The notes: a model not told the origin generated them from the letters alone. A DNA stretch of 8,781 nt from Thiosulfativibrio sp964601165 (GCA_964601165.1 CAZRMK010000078.1:1-8781), one strand, 5' to 3'; positions 1 to 6,659 are shown, counted from the stretch's first letter. Numbers and translations: made by a program.

Positions 1-419
1 ATTTATTGTTAAAGAACTCAGACAAACTAGACCAGAAACAAGAGCTAAATTTGCACAGCTTGCTGAAGGACAATGAAAACCTCAACACGGTTTATCTGCT
101 CAAAGAACAGCTACAGAGCATTTGGAATCAACCAAGTTATGAAGAAATGCATGCAGCGTTGGAAACATGGTGTATAACGGCAGAGCAGACCAATATGACT
201 TATTTAAAAAGTTTTGCAAAATCGTTACGAAATCATCAAGTGGGGATTTGTAATTATGCAAAACATAAGCTAACCAGTGCACGAATTGAGGCAGGTAATG
301 TTGTCATTGGTATGATTCGAAAAAGAGCTCGTGGTATTTTAGATACGGATTATTTTAAACTGAAGATAAGACAAACCGCCGTGCCTGATGATTGCTCTAT
401 GGTTTTACGGGGGAATTGA
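1..419 (+). CDS. ISL3-family transposase, C-terminal part (5' end outside window)
   Basis: This is the C-terminal end of a DDE transposase that cuts and joins insertion-sequence ends. The frame is open from base 3 to the TGA at 417-419 with no stop, so the gene enters from the left; the TTG at base 6 is not a credible start. Recognition rests on residues typical of the ISL3 C-terminus: an LLLKN-x-DKL opening, NENLNTVYLLKEQL in the middle, and near the end an alternation of RIEAGNVVIGMIRKRARGI and YFKLKIRQT. The visible part is about 139 codons, roughly the last third of a full protein of about 400 residues. The RIEAGN glutamate fits the last acidic residue of the catalytic triad, by family knowledge. 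The terminal repeat about 30 bases downstream supports the call. Whether the element is complete and active depends on sequence beyond the window. Confidence 0.85.
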   Translation, partial: LLLKNSDKLDQKQELNLHSLLKDNENLNTVYLLKEQLQSIWNQPSYEEMHAALETWCITAEQTNMTYLKSFAKSLRNHQVGICNYAKHKLTSARIEAGNVVIGMIRKRARGILDTDYFKLKIRQTAVPDDCSMVLRGN

Positions 420-422
420 GGG

Positions 423-450
423 GAAAGTGTCATAATGGCGGAGAAGAGCC
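423..450 (-). repeat. Probable right terminal inverted repeat of the ISL3-type element
   Basis: Read on the - strand from base 450 inward the sequence begins GGCTCTTCTCCGCCATTATG. The GGCTCTTC start is a familiar outer end for ISL3-family elements. It sits just outside the transposase stop, as expected for the right end. The inner limit at about 423 is approximate, because the partner repeat at the left end of the element is not in the window. Confidence 0.6.
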
Positions 451-831
451 GAATTTTTTATCATAAAAAGCTTTTTTTACGGGTTAAAGAAAAAAGTGTA
501 TAAATGTTATAAATAACTTGACATGAGCCTGGGTGGCATTAGTTTTCATTGTTGTGTTGACTTCTGTGAAGATGTTTTAATCTGTTGTATTTAAAGATAT
601 TTATGGGTAAGTCGTATAGGAGTTTTCAATAATAAAATTTATTGTTATTGTCCACAAAACTTGTGGATAACTTTGTGTGTTAAATTGATTAACAAGAGTT
701 AAAGGTCTTTAAAAACCCCTTGTTAGGTTAAAGTGATTAAAAATTAATCGTTTGTAGTCTTTAGCAGGACATAAATTATTATTTTTTAAAAAAATATGAT
801 GAGACTATAAAAAAACATTCAACTAATAGTG
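451..831. other. Gene-free AT-rich intergenic region upstream of fnr
   Basis: About 380 bases with no credible coding frame. It holds a cluster of DnaA-box-like sequences (648-684, listed separately) and a perfect AT-rich inverted repeat, GATTAA-AAA-TTAATC, at 735-749. It also has long A and T runs at 471-478 and 780-794. There are no tRNA, rRNA or clear terminator signals. The stretch would hold the promoter of fnr. The density of TTAA and A/T tracts next to DnaA boxes makes a DNA-unwinding or replication role possible, but that is inference. Confidence 0.6.
648..684. promoter_or_regulatory. Cluster of DnaA-box-like 9-mers
   Basis: The consensus DnaA box is TTATCCACA (more loosely TTWTNCACA). 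A perfect copy lies on the - strand at 662-670 (TGTGGATAA as written). Just to its left, on the + strand at 648-656, is TTGTCCACA, one base off consensus. The two face each other as an inverted pair, TTGTCCACAA and TTGTGGATAA, separated by AAC. A third, weaker - strand site is at 676-684 (TTTAACACA on that strand, one base off the loose consensus). Three sites in under 40 bases is unlikely by chance even in AT-rich DNA. They could regulate a nearby promoter, titrate DnaA, or belong to an origin of replication. No dnaA, rpmH or mnmG gene is visible nearby to favour the origin reading. Confidence 0.5.
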
Positions 832-855
832 AATAATTGATTCAAATCAATTATT
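832..855. promoter_or_regulatory. Perfect FNR box within a longer palindrome, upstream of fnr
   Basis: TTGAT-TCAA-ATCAA at 837-850 matches the FNR consensus TTGAT-N4-ATCAA exactly. The symmetry extends to 10-bp arms, AATAATTGAT (832-841) and ATCAATTATT (846-855). It lies 46 bases before the fnr start codon. If TTGATT (837-842) serves as the -35 and TATGTA (861-866) as the -10, with an 18-bp spacer, the box would cover the -35 element and bound FNR would repress. That would resemble the negative autoregulation known for E. coli fnr. The promoter assignment is inference; the operator match is direct. Confidence 0.85.
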
Positions 856-896
856 ATATTTATGTAAATGCCTCAAGTAAAAAAAAGACAATTATA

Positions 897-1613
897 ATGA
901 CTGAAAATTTAGCTTGCTCCAGTTCTGGTTGTACGGAGTGTGGGTTACAAAAAGTTTGTTTTCCTAAAGGGCTCAATCGTATTGATATTGAGCTGTTAGA
1001 AACCATAGTAGATAATCGGCCGAGTCTTTATAGGGGCGAGTATTTATTTAAGTCAGGAGATGAGTTTTCTTCTTTATTTGCGGTTAAAGCGGGTTTAATC
1101 AAAGTCTTTTCTTCGCCTGAAAATGAGCCAGAAGTTATTCATGGTTTTTATTTGCCTGGTGAGGTTGTAGGGGTGGATGCTTTGGCAAGTAAAAAATATA
1201 GTTTTAATGCTGTCGCTTTAGATGTAACTAATGTATGTGGGATTAACGTATTGCAAATGGAGGAACTATCTCGTTTAGTTCCTAATCTTAACATGCATGT
1301 TTTACAGATTATGAGTCAAGAAATTCTGGAAGGTAGACTGCATGCTGAATTATTAACCAAGAAAAGTGCAGAACAAAGAGTGAGCTATTTTTTGTGGTCA
1401 ATGGTTGAGCGTTTCAAGGAAAGAGGTTATAATTATACGGAGTTTAGATTAAATATCTTGCATAAAGAAATGGCCGTTTTCTTAAATTTAACGCCTGAAA
1501 CAGTTTCTAGAGTATTGGCCCAGTTATGTAATAAGAAAATTTTAACTTGGCGGAAGAAAGAGGTCTTTATTTTTAGTTTAGAAGGCTTAAAAAACCTTGC
1601 TTTGGCTCGATAG
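897..1613 (+). CDS. fnr: FNR, oxygen-sensing [4Fe-4S] transcription regulator (CRP/FNR family)
   Basis: A 238-residue cytoplasmic regulator that switches genes between aerobic and anaerobic metabolism by gaining or losing an oxygen-labile iron-sulfur cluster. The N-terminus has cysteines 12, 15 and 21 in the C-x2-C-x5-C spacing of E. coli FNR (C20, C23, C29). Cys114 in DVTNVCGIN occupies the place of the fourth ligand, C122. An extra Cys7 lies just before. A cyclic-nucleotide-type beta-barrel follows (about 40-135), then a dimer helix and a C-terminal helix-turn-helix. The recognition helix in LTPETVSRVL keeps Glu201, Ser204 and Arg205, the E-x2-S-R set that reads TTGAT half sites, which agrees with the perfect FNR box upstream. 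I chose ATG 897 because the alternative TTG at 837 lies inside the operator and would add 20 residues lacking in FNR. The ribosome site is weak and A-rich. E. coli FNR is 250 residues. Confidence 0.92.
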   Translation: MTENLACSSSGCTECGLQKVCFPKGLNRIDIELLETIVDNRPSLYRGEYLFKSGDEFSSLFAVKAGLIKVFSSPENEPEVIHGFYLPGEVVGVDALASKKYSFNAVALDVTNVCGINVLQMEELSRLVPNLNMHVLQIMSQEILEGRLHAELLTKKSAEQRVSYFLWSMVERFKERGYNYTEFRLNILHKEMAVFLNLTPETVSRVLAQLCNKKILTWRKKEVFIFSLEGLKNLALAR

Positions 1614-1620
1614 TTTTTTT

Positions 1621-1649
1621 TTTATAGTTTTAGACTATAAATTTTGATT
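1621..1649 (+). terminator. Weak AT-rich hairpin after fnr, possible terminator
   Basis: Seven-base arms TTTATAG (1621-1627) and CTATAAA (1635-1641) enclose TTTTAGA, and a short T-rich run follows. A run of ten T residues lies immediately after the fnr stop, before the stem. The stem has a single G-C pair, so it would terminate weakly at best. It overlaps a second AT-rich symmetry, TATAAAT-TTTG-ATTTATA (1636-1653), and adjoins the FNR-like box. Confidence 0.3.
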
Positions 1650-1657
1650 TATATCAG
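1644..1657. promoter_or_regulatory. FNR-like box between fnr and the hairpin/pal region
   Basis: TTGAT-TTAT-ATCAG matches TTGAT-N4-ATCAA at nine of ten fixed positions; only the last base differs. It lies 30 bases after the fnr stop, 26 bases before the large palindrome and 215 bases before pal. A TATTAT hexamer follows at 1661-1666, which puts the box close to a possible -10 and would suit repression better than class II activation. What it controls is unclear: a + strand transcript through the palindrome into pal is the simplest reading. Convergent use on the - strand is also possible. Confidence 0.55.
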
Positions 1658-1682
1658 TTATATTATGGAAGGAATGAAGAGT

Positions 1683-1840
1683 CCTAATCCAAGCATAGAA
1701 ACACGAATATTGCATAAGCTATTGATTCCACAGCAAAAGAAAAAATATCAGCCGAACCTATGGGTGCGACTAATATTTTTTACTTTCCCTGTGAAACCAA
1801 TATCTTGCACACTATTTCGCGTTTCTATATTTGGATTAGG
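1683..1840. repeat. 158-bp imperfect palindrome (MITE-like element or long-hairpin RNA)
   Basis: The spacer between fnr and pal is almost entirely one inverted repeat. It starts with CCTAATCCAA (1683-1692) and ends with TTGGATTAGG (1831-1840). Folding base by base, the left arm 1683-1758 pairs with 1763-1840 around a 4-base TATG loop. The stem has 61 Watson-Crick pairs out of 76 positions, two G·T pairs, 13 mismatches and two single-base bulges (1782 and about 1815). Nine mismatches are A·C on the + strand, which would be G·U in RNA made from the - strand. The flanks carry GAAGA on both sides (1676-1680 and 1841-1845), an imperfect hint of a target duplication. A + strand reading frame crosses it (ATG 1665 to TAA at 1851-1853) but is best explained as a by-product of the repeat. 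It may be a MITE, a structured RNA, or both. Confidence 0.75.
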
Positions 1841-1871
1841 GAAGAAGTTATAATTTTTAAGGAGATTTTTT

Positions 1872-2459
1872 ATGTTGTTATCAAAATTAAAACAGTTATT
1901 TATAGTTGGTTTTTTAGGTTTAACTTTGGTAGGTTGTAGTTCAATTCTTACGGTTGTGGACGATGTTTATGCTCAAGAACAATTAGATGCAGATGCTCAA
2001 GCAGCAGCTCAAGCAGCCGCTAAAATGAGAGTTTCTGAGGCAAGGGTAGCGGCAGAAGCAAGAGCTATTGCAGATGCAGATGCAGCTGCTGTACGGGCTG
2101 AAAGTATAAAGGCACAAACCTTGTTAGCTAAACTACAAGATCAAGTAGTACGTTTTGACTTTGATCGTTATGAAATAAAAGAAGAGTTTTATAGAGTGAT
2201 CGCAATGAATGCAGATTACCTTATGGCAAACCCAAATGCTTCGGTTACTTTAGGGGGGCATGCCGATGAGCGTGGTACTCGTGAATATAACCTTGGATTA
2301 GGTGAAAGACGTGCAGACGCGGTTAAAAATGCCTTGATTGCAGCTGGAGTTAGCCCTGGACGCATTAATACTATTTCTTTCGGTGAAGAAAACCCCGTTG
2401 CATTGGGACAAAATGAGGCTGCTTGGTTGCAAAACCGTCGAGTTGAATTTTCTTATTAA
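1872..2459 (+). CDS. pal: Pal-type peptidoglycan-associated outer-membrane lipoprotein (OmpA family)
   Basis: A 195-residue lipoprotein that anchors the outer membrane to peptidoglycan and, in its family, works with the Tol proteins during cell constriction. The N-terminal signal ends in the lipobox LVGC, with Cys22 as the lipidated residue. Residues 38-80 form an alanine-rich, probably helical linker longer than in E. coli Pal (173 residues in all). The OmpA-like domain spans about 90-195: VRFDFDRYEI, then GHADERGT (129-136) and LGLGERRA. Asp132 and Arg147, spaced 15 apart, fit the pair that binds diaminopimelate in OmpA and Pal. AAGGAG at 1859-1864 lies seven bases before the ATG and fixes the start. 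The usual neighbours tolB and ybgF are absent here, so this could be a stand-alone Pal paralogue rather than the tol-pal copy. A terminator closes the unit. Confidence 0.85.
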   Translation: MLLSKLKQLFIVGFLGLTLVGCSSILTVVDDVYAQEQLDADAQAAAQAAAKMRVSEARVAAEARAIADADAAAVRAESIKAQTLLAKLQDQVVRFDFDRYEIKEEFYRVIAMNADYLMANPNASVTLGGHADERGTREYNLGLGERRADAVKNALIAAGVSPGRINTISFGEENPVALGQNEAAWLQNRRVEFSY

Positions 2460-2482
2460 AAATTGTTAAATACAACAGAAGA

Positions 2483-2516
2483 AGCTCTTCTACAGAAAAG
2501 TAGAAGGGCTTTTTTT
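2483..2516 (+). terminator. Intrinsic terminator after pal
   Basis: The arms AGCTCTTCTAC (2483-2493) and GTAGAAGGGCT (2500-2510) pair along 11 positions (one G·U) around the loop AGAAAA. The stem is followed at once by a T run (2510-2516). It begins 23 bases after the pal stop and separates pal from pepN. Confidence 0.9.
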
Positions 2517-2590
2517 GTTTATAGCATTTGCATACCTGTTTCTATATGAGGATTTGGGTATAGGTCTCATCTTCAAGAAATTAAATTATT

Positions 2591-5263
2591 ATGCCTAATA
2601 CAATCTCTCCTATTACTCATCATTTATCAGATTATCAACCTTCTTTATTTTCTATCCATTCTATTTATCTTACATTTGATCTTTCTCCTAATAAAACGCG
2701 AATTATTAATAGCATGAATCTACAGAGAAAAGGGGAAGATAAAACTTCTCAACTCATTTTAAATGGCGAAAATATTAAGCTATTGAGTGTTAGCTTAGAA
2801 GGGGTATTATTGACGAGAGATGAATATCAGGTCACTAAAGATTTTTTGATTTTAACAACAATAAAGGACCGTTTTTCTTTAGAGATAGAGACTGAAGTTT
2901 ATCCGCAAAATAATACTTCATTAAATGGTTTATATCGAACCAGTGGTAATTACTGTACTCAGTGCGAGGCGGAAGGTTTTCGAAATATTACTTACTATTT
3001 AGATAGGCCTGATGTTTTGGCTGCTTTTACGACCAAAATCATTGCGGATAAAACGGATAATAGGGTTTTATTGTCGAATGGGAATTTAATAGATTCAGGA
3101 AGTTTGCCAGATAATCGCCATTTTGCTGTGTGGCAAGATCCTCATCTTAAGCCTTGTTATTTATTTGCACTGGTGGCAGGAAATCTTGCTGTGGTGCAAG
3201 ATACTTTTATCACTCAAGAAGGGCGGAAGGTTGATTTAAAAATTTATGTAGAGGAGAAAAATTTAGATAAATGTGATCATGCGATGAAATCGTTAAAAAA
3301 AGCGATGCTATGGGATGAACAGCGTTTTGGTTTGAGCTATGATCTAGATATTTATATGATTGTTGCCGTGGACGATTTTAATATGGGAGCGATGGAAAAT
3401 AAAGGTTTAAATGTTTTTAACTCAAAGTTTGTGTTAGCGAAACCTGATACCGCAACAGATAGAGATTATGAAGGAATTGAAGCGGTGATTGCTCATGAGT
3501 ATTTTCATAATTGGACAGGCAATCGTATTACTTGCCGTGATTGGTTTCAGCTAACTCTTAAAGAGGGTTTAACCGTTTTTCGTGATCAGGAGTTTACTGC
3601 TGATATGTTGTCGTCTGCGGTAAAGCGTATTGAAGATGTTAAAGGCTTACGTAGTCATCAGTTTTCTGAAGATGCAGGACCAATGTCTCACCCCGTTCAA
3701 CCACAATCCTATATTGAAATGAATAATTTTTATACCATGACGGTTTATGAAAAAGGTGCAGAAGTGGTTCGTATGTATCAAACTCTATTAGGGCGAGAGG
3801 GTTTTAGAAAAGGCATGAATCTCTATGTTGAACGTCATGATGGTCAAGCGGTAACCATTCAATCATTTCGTCAAGCTATGTCAGATGCTAATGAGGTTGA
3901 TTTGGCACAAATGCAAAACTGGTACGATCAGGCGGGTACTCCGAGGTTAAAAGTAGATACTCAATATGATTTAAACGCTAAAAAGCTTAAAATTTGTTTT
4001 TCACAGACCTTAAATGGTGATAACAGTCACCGGCCTTTTCTTCTCCCTATTGTTATAGGATTCATTTCTTCTGCAGGAGAGAGTGTTTCAGTAAAAATAG
4101 CCCAAGTAAGCTCTTCTAAAATAGTAAAAGTTGCTTCAGGATATTTACTTAAAATGACACAGATTGATGAAGAGTTTGAATGGGAAAGTGTAGAAGAAGT
4201 TCCGGTGATTTCTTTTTTAAGAGACTTTTCAGCCCCCATTATCTTAGAGACTCAGCAGAGCCTAAATGAGTTAAGTCTCTTATCTCAATATGACTCTAAT
4301 TCTTTTGTGCGTTGGGAGTCGATTCAAAGTTTGGCTTTAATATCACTGATGCGGGCGGTAGAGGATTATCAAAACCAACAAACAATGACTTTATTATCTG
4401 AGTATAAGGTTGCGTTTCGCTCAGTGCTAAGCGATGTTAATTTAGACAGGTCTTTAAAATCCTTAGCATTAAGCTTGCCTGATTTAAGTTATTTAGGCGA
4501 GCAGTATGCCCAAATACCTGTTGAGGCTATTTATGAAGCTTATCAGTTTACTTTTAAAGCCCTAGCTGAATCGGAGGAAAATTTGCTGCTTTCCATTTAC
4601 CATTCTTTGGCTTCAGTAGAAAACTATGTGTATGCTAAAGATGCAATCGCACAAAGGAAATTAAAAAACACTTGTCTTAAATATTTAATGAAGTTAAAAA
4701 ATCAAATAAATGTTGGGGTTGGGCAATTTTATGCTAAGCAAAATATGACTGATATTTTGGCGGCATTAGAAGCTCTTAGCCATACAGATACACTAGAGCT
4801 AGAAGATTGTTTGGCTGGTTTTTACCAAGATTGGTCTAAAGATAGCTTGGTGATGGATAAGTGGTTTGCATTACAGGCGGGATTATTTAAAGATGGTTCG
4901 CTAGAAAAAGTTAAATATTTAGTGAATCATAAAGATTTTAGTTATACCAACCCTAACCGAGTTCGCAGTGTATTAGGTGTATTTGGACGTGCTAATCTAT
5001 TGGGTTTTCATAGAAAAGATGGTGCAGGTTATGGTTTTTTAGCTGAACAGGTGCTTGTAATTGATAAAATCAACCCTCAAATGGCTGCCAGAATCGTGAT
5101 TCCCTTAATTCATTGGAAAAAACTGGATAAGTCGCGGCAAGCTTTGATGCAAGCCTCTCTACAACATGTTTTAGCCGCAAAGGGAATCTCTAAAGATGTG
5201 TTTGAAATCGTTTCTAAATCTCTTGTCCAATCCTCTCCTCCTTCAACGCCTACAACGGTTTAG
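2591..5263 (+). CDS. pepN: Aminopeptidase N, M1 zinc metallopeptidase
   Basis: An 890-residue cytoplasmic enzyme that removes single amino acids from peptide N-termini in late protein turnover; E. coli PepN has 870. Every catalytic element is visible with a constant offset of five from E. coli numbering. GAMEN is at 266-270, with Glu269 gripping the substrate amino terminus. The zinc site HEYFH is at 302-306, and the third ligand Glu325 comes 18 residues later in LKEGLT. The transition-state tyrosine is Tyr386 in TVYEKGAEV. In order the protein has an N-terminal beta domain (about 1-195), the thermolysin-like catalytic domain (about 195-450), a small beta domain and a large helical C-terminal domain. 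There is no signal peptide. The ribosome site before ATG 2591 is poor (AAGAAA), but the N-terminus aligns well with the family. It follows the pal terminator, so its promoter should lie in 2517-2590. The last 68 bases overlap the next gene. Confidence 0.95.
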   Translation: MPNTISPITHHLSDYQPSLFSIHSIYLTFDLSPNKTRIINSMNLQRKGEDKTSQLILNGENIKLLSVSLEGVLLTRDEYQVTKDFLILTTIKDRFSLEIETEVYPQNNTSLNGLYRTSGNYCTQCEAEGFRNITYYLDRPDVLAAFTTKIIADKTDNRVLLSNGNLIDSGSLPDNRHFAVWQDPHLKPCYLFALVAGNLAVVQDTFITQEGRKVDLKIYVEEKNLDKCDHAMKSLKKAMLWDEQRFGLSYDLDIYMIVAVDDFNMGAMENKGLNVFNSKFVLAKPDTATDRDYEGIEAVIAHEYFHNWTGNRITCRDWFQLTLKEGLTVFRDQEFTADMLSSAVKRIEDVKGLRSHQFSEDAGPMSHPVQPQSYIEMNNFYTMTVYEKGAEVVRMYQTLLGREGFRKGMNLYVERHDGQAVTIQSFRQAMSDANEVDLAQMQNWYDQAGTPRLKVDTQYDLNAKKLKICFSQTLNGDNSHRPFLLPIVIGFISSAGESVSVKIAQVSSSKIVKVASGYLLKMTQIDEEFEWESVEEVPVISFLRDFSAPIILETQQSLNELSLLSQYDSNSFVRWESIQSLALISLMRAVEDYQNQQTMTLLSEYKVAFRSVLSDVNLDRSLKSLALSLPDLSYLGEQYAQIPVEAIYEAYQFTFKALAESEENLLLSIYHSLASVENYVYAKDAIAQRKLKNTCLKYLMKLKNQINVGVGQFYAKQNMTDILAALEALSHTDTLELEDCLAGFYQDWSKDSLVMDKWFALQAGLFKDGSLEKVKYLVNHKDFSYTNPNRVRSVLGVFGRANLLGFHRKDGAGYGFLAEQVLVIDKINPQMAARIVIPLIHWKKLDKSRQALMQASLQHVLAAKGISKDVFEIVSKSLVQSSPPSTPTTV

Positions 5264-6587
5264 AAAAGGGTTTTTTAAGAGTGCCATTATTGTCATTAGC
5301 TTAACGGCAACATTTGCCATCGCTGCTGATAACGAGTTTAATTTGGGTGAAGTGGATGCTCAAATTAAATTAATTGATATTGAAGTTCTAATATTAAGAG
5401 CGGAGATGGCTCGAAAGAATGGTCAATCTCAGGTGGTACAAGGCCTTCTTAACCAGTTAGCAAAGCTGAATCCTCCAAATAGTTTTTTATCTAGAATTGA
5501 GGCCTTAAAATTTTATTTAACAATAGCCCCAGCTGTTATTTTGAAAGAGACTGCTTTTTATTTCGACACTCAAAATATTGCAGTTCTTTTACCCTTAACA
5601 GGAACTTATGCTAAAGCAGGCAATGAAATTTTAAGGGGCATTGAATCAAAAATGCCAGAAGAGTTTTCATTAGAGATTATTGATACAGCTATGTATGCCA
5701 ATGCTTTTGAGTTGTGGGAGTTAGTTAATCTTTACCAGCCTAGTTTTATATTTGGACCTCTTAAAAAAAATCTAGTAGCAGGTATGGTAGGTTTAAATAC
5801 CGGAGTCCCATCTTTAATGTTCAATCAAATTCCCAAAAAATTATTAACTAATAAGAGTTATATAAAGTATTTATCTCCCAGTCGCTTAGACGATGTTAGT
5901 TCTCTAATGAAACAGATACTTGCTCAGAATTATCAATCAATTTTAATGGTTATTGGTTTGGATTCAAGATCTCAGCAACTGGCGAAGCATTTTGAGAGAG
6001 CTTGGTCAAAATTACCTGTAGAGGAGCAATTTGAAATAATTAAACGACCTGCTGATAAAAGTATGGATAAACTCCTTTATCAAGTTTTAGGAGCAGAGTT
6101 TTCAACAGGTAGAGCAAGCTGGCTACAAAGAACGATTGATACCCCTTTAGATTCTAGAATAAGGTCTAGACAAGATATTCAAGCAGTGATTAGCTTTGTT
6201 CCTTATCGAATGGCAATACAAATATCACCATTACTTGCTTATTATGATTTAAGAAGCGTGAGTCATATCTGGTTCCCCGCCTCACTCCCTTCAGCAAAAG
6301 TTTTTTCTAAAACTTTACCTTTTTGGTATGAAACACAAGCGATTTTACCTTTTCATCAAGCTCAGAATTTACAAAGCTATCTAAAAGATTCTTCAATAAA
6401 ACCTGATGTTGGCATTTTTTATGCTTTAGGAGAAACAGCGGTGCAAATGGTTAAGAAAATAACCACCTTGAATATTAATCAAGCCATAACCAGTGTAGGG
6501 AAAATAGCAATGACACCCGAAGGATCTTTAATAATTAAACCAGGTTTTTACTGGTTAGATGCAAATGAGATGATTAAGACCCATTAG
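5196..6587 (+). CDS. lpoA: LpoA/LppC-family penicillin-binding protein activator-like protein, without lipobox
   Basis: A 463-residue exported protein related to LpoA, the outer-membrane factor that activates the peptidoglycan synthase PBP1A. The C-terminal part, from about 125, has the periplasmic-binding-protein fold signature of LppC: IAVLLPLTGTYAKAGNEILRGI at its start, and RSRQDIQAVISFVPYRMA with a PLLAYYDL element later. The N-terminal helical region (about 46-120) is far shorter than the E. coli TPR part (678 residues in total). The signal sequence is RFRKGFFK plus a hydrophobic run ending in TFAIAA, with probable cleavage near Ala43/Ala44. No cysteine follows it, so unlike E. coli LpoA this copy should not be lipidated if the start is right. 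The ATG lies inside the pepN 3' end, with AAAGGGA ten bases before it; the long n-region means a later non-ATG start is possible. Expression is probably coupled to pepN. Confidence 0.72.
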   Translation: MCLKSFLNLLSNPLLLQRLQRFRKGFFKSAIIVISLTATFAIAADNEFNLGEVDAQIKLIDIEVLILRAEMARKNGQSQVVQGLLNQLAKLNPPNSFLSRIEALKFYLTIAPAVILKETAFYFDTQNIAVLLPLTGTYAKAGNEILRGIESKMPEEFSLEIIDTAMYANAFELWELVNLYQPSFIFGPLKKNLVAGMVGLNTGVPSLMFNQIPKKLLTNKSYIKYLSPSRLDDVSSLMKQILAQNYQSILMVIGLDSRSQQLAKHFERAWSKLPVEEQFEIIKRPADKSMDKLLYQVLGAEFSTGRASWLQRTIDTPLDSRIRSRQDIQAVISFVPYRMAIQISPLLAYYDLRSVSHIWFPASLPSAKVFSKTLPFWYETQAILPFHQAQNLQSYLKDSSIKPDVGIFYALGETAVQMVKKITTLNINQAITSVGKIAMTPEGSLIIKPGFYWLDANEMIKTH

Positions 6588-6659
6588 AAATATTTAGGTT
6601 TTAACCTCTATCTGATACAAGGATGTTTTAAATTAATATAATTTTAGGAAGAATGAATT

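Larger units (their letters stand above)
1..450 (+). mobile_element. 3' part of an ISL3-family insertion sequence
   Basis: The left edge of the window lies inside an insertion sequence. The transposase C-terminus runs to 419. About 30 bases later, at 441-450, comes GAGAAGAGCC, whose reverse complement GGCTCTTCTC matches the GGCTCTT type of terminal inverted repeat known in the ISL3 family. I therefore place the right end at 450. The following bases, GAATTTTT (451-458), would be the right copy of the 8-bp target duplication this family makes. The left end lies outside the window, so neither the inverted-repeat match nor the duplication can be confirmed. The transposase reading frame is intact as far as visible. 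Confidence 0.7.

Noticed and set aside
837..896. Longer FNR with a TTG start at 837
   Set aside because: The start would lie inside the perfect FNR operator, and the extra 20 residues have no counterpart in FNR; ATG 897 gives the expected N-terminus before the cysteine motif.
1683..1840. Retron msr/msd or CRISPR-like element in the palindrome
   Set aside because: No reverse transcriptase gene or conserved branching guanosine context is visible, and there are only two inverted arms, not spaced direct repeats.
1644..1853. Open frame for a 61-69 residue protein between fnr and pal
   Set aside because: It has no usable ribosome site, its first codon falls in the FNR-like box, and nearly its whole length is the 158-bp palindrome, which explains the open frame better.
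6637..6642. Perfect TATAAT as a -10 element before the coiled-coil protein gene
   Set aside because: Transcription would start inside or next to the AGGAAG ribosome site, and no good -35 is found at 16-18 bases; probably chance in AT-rich DNA.
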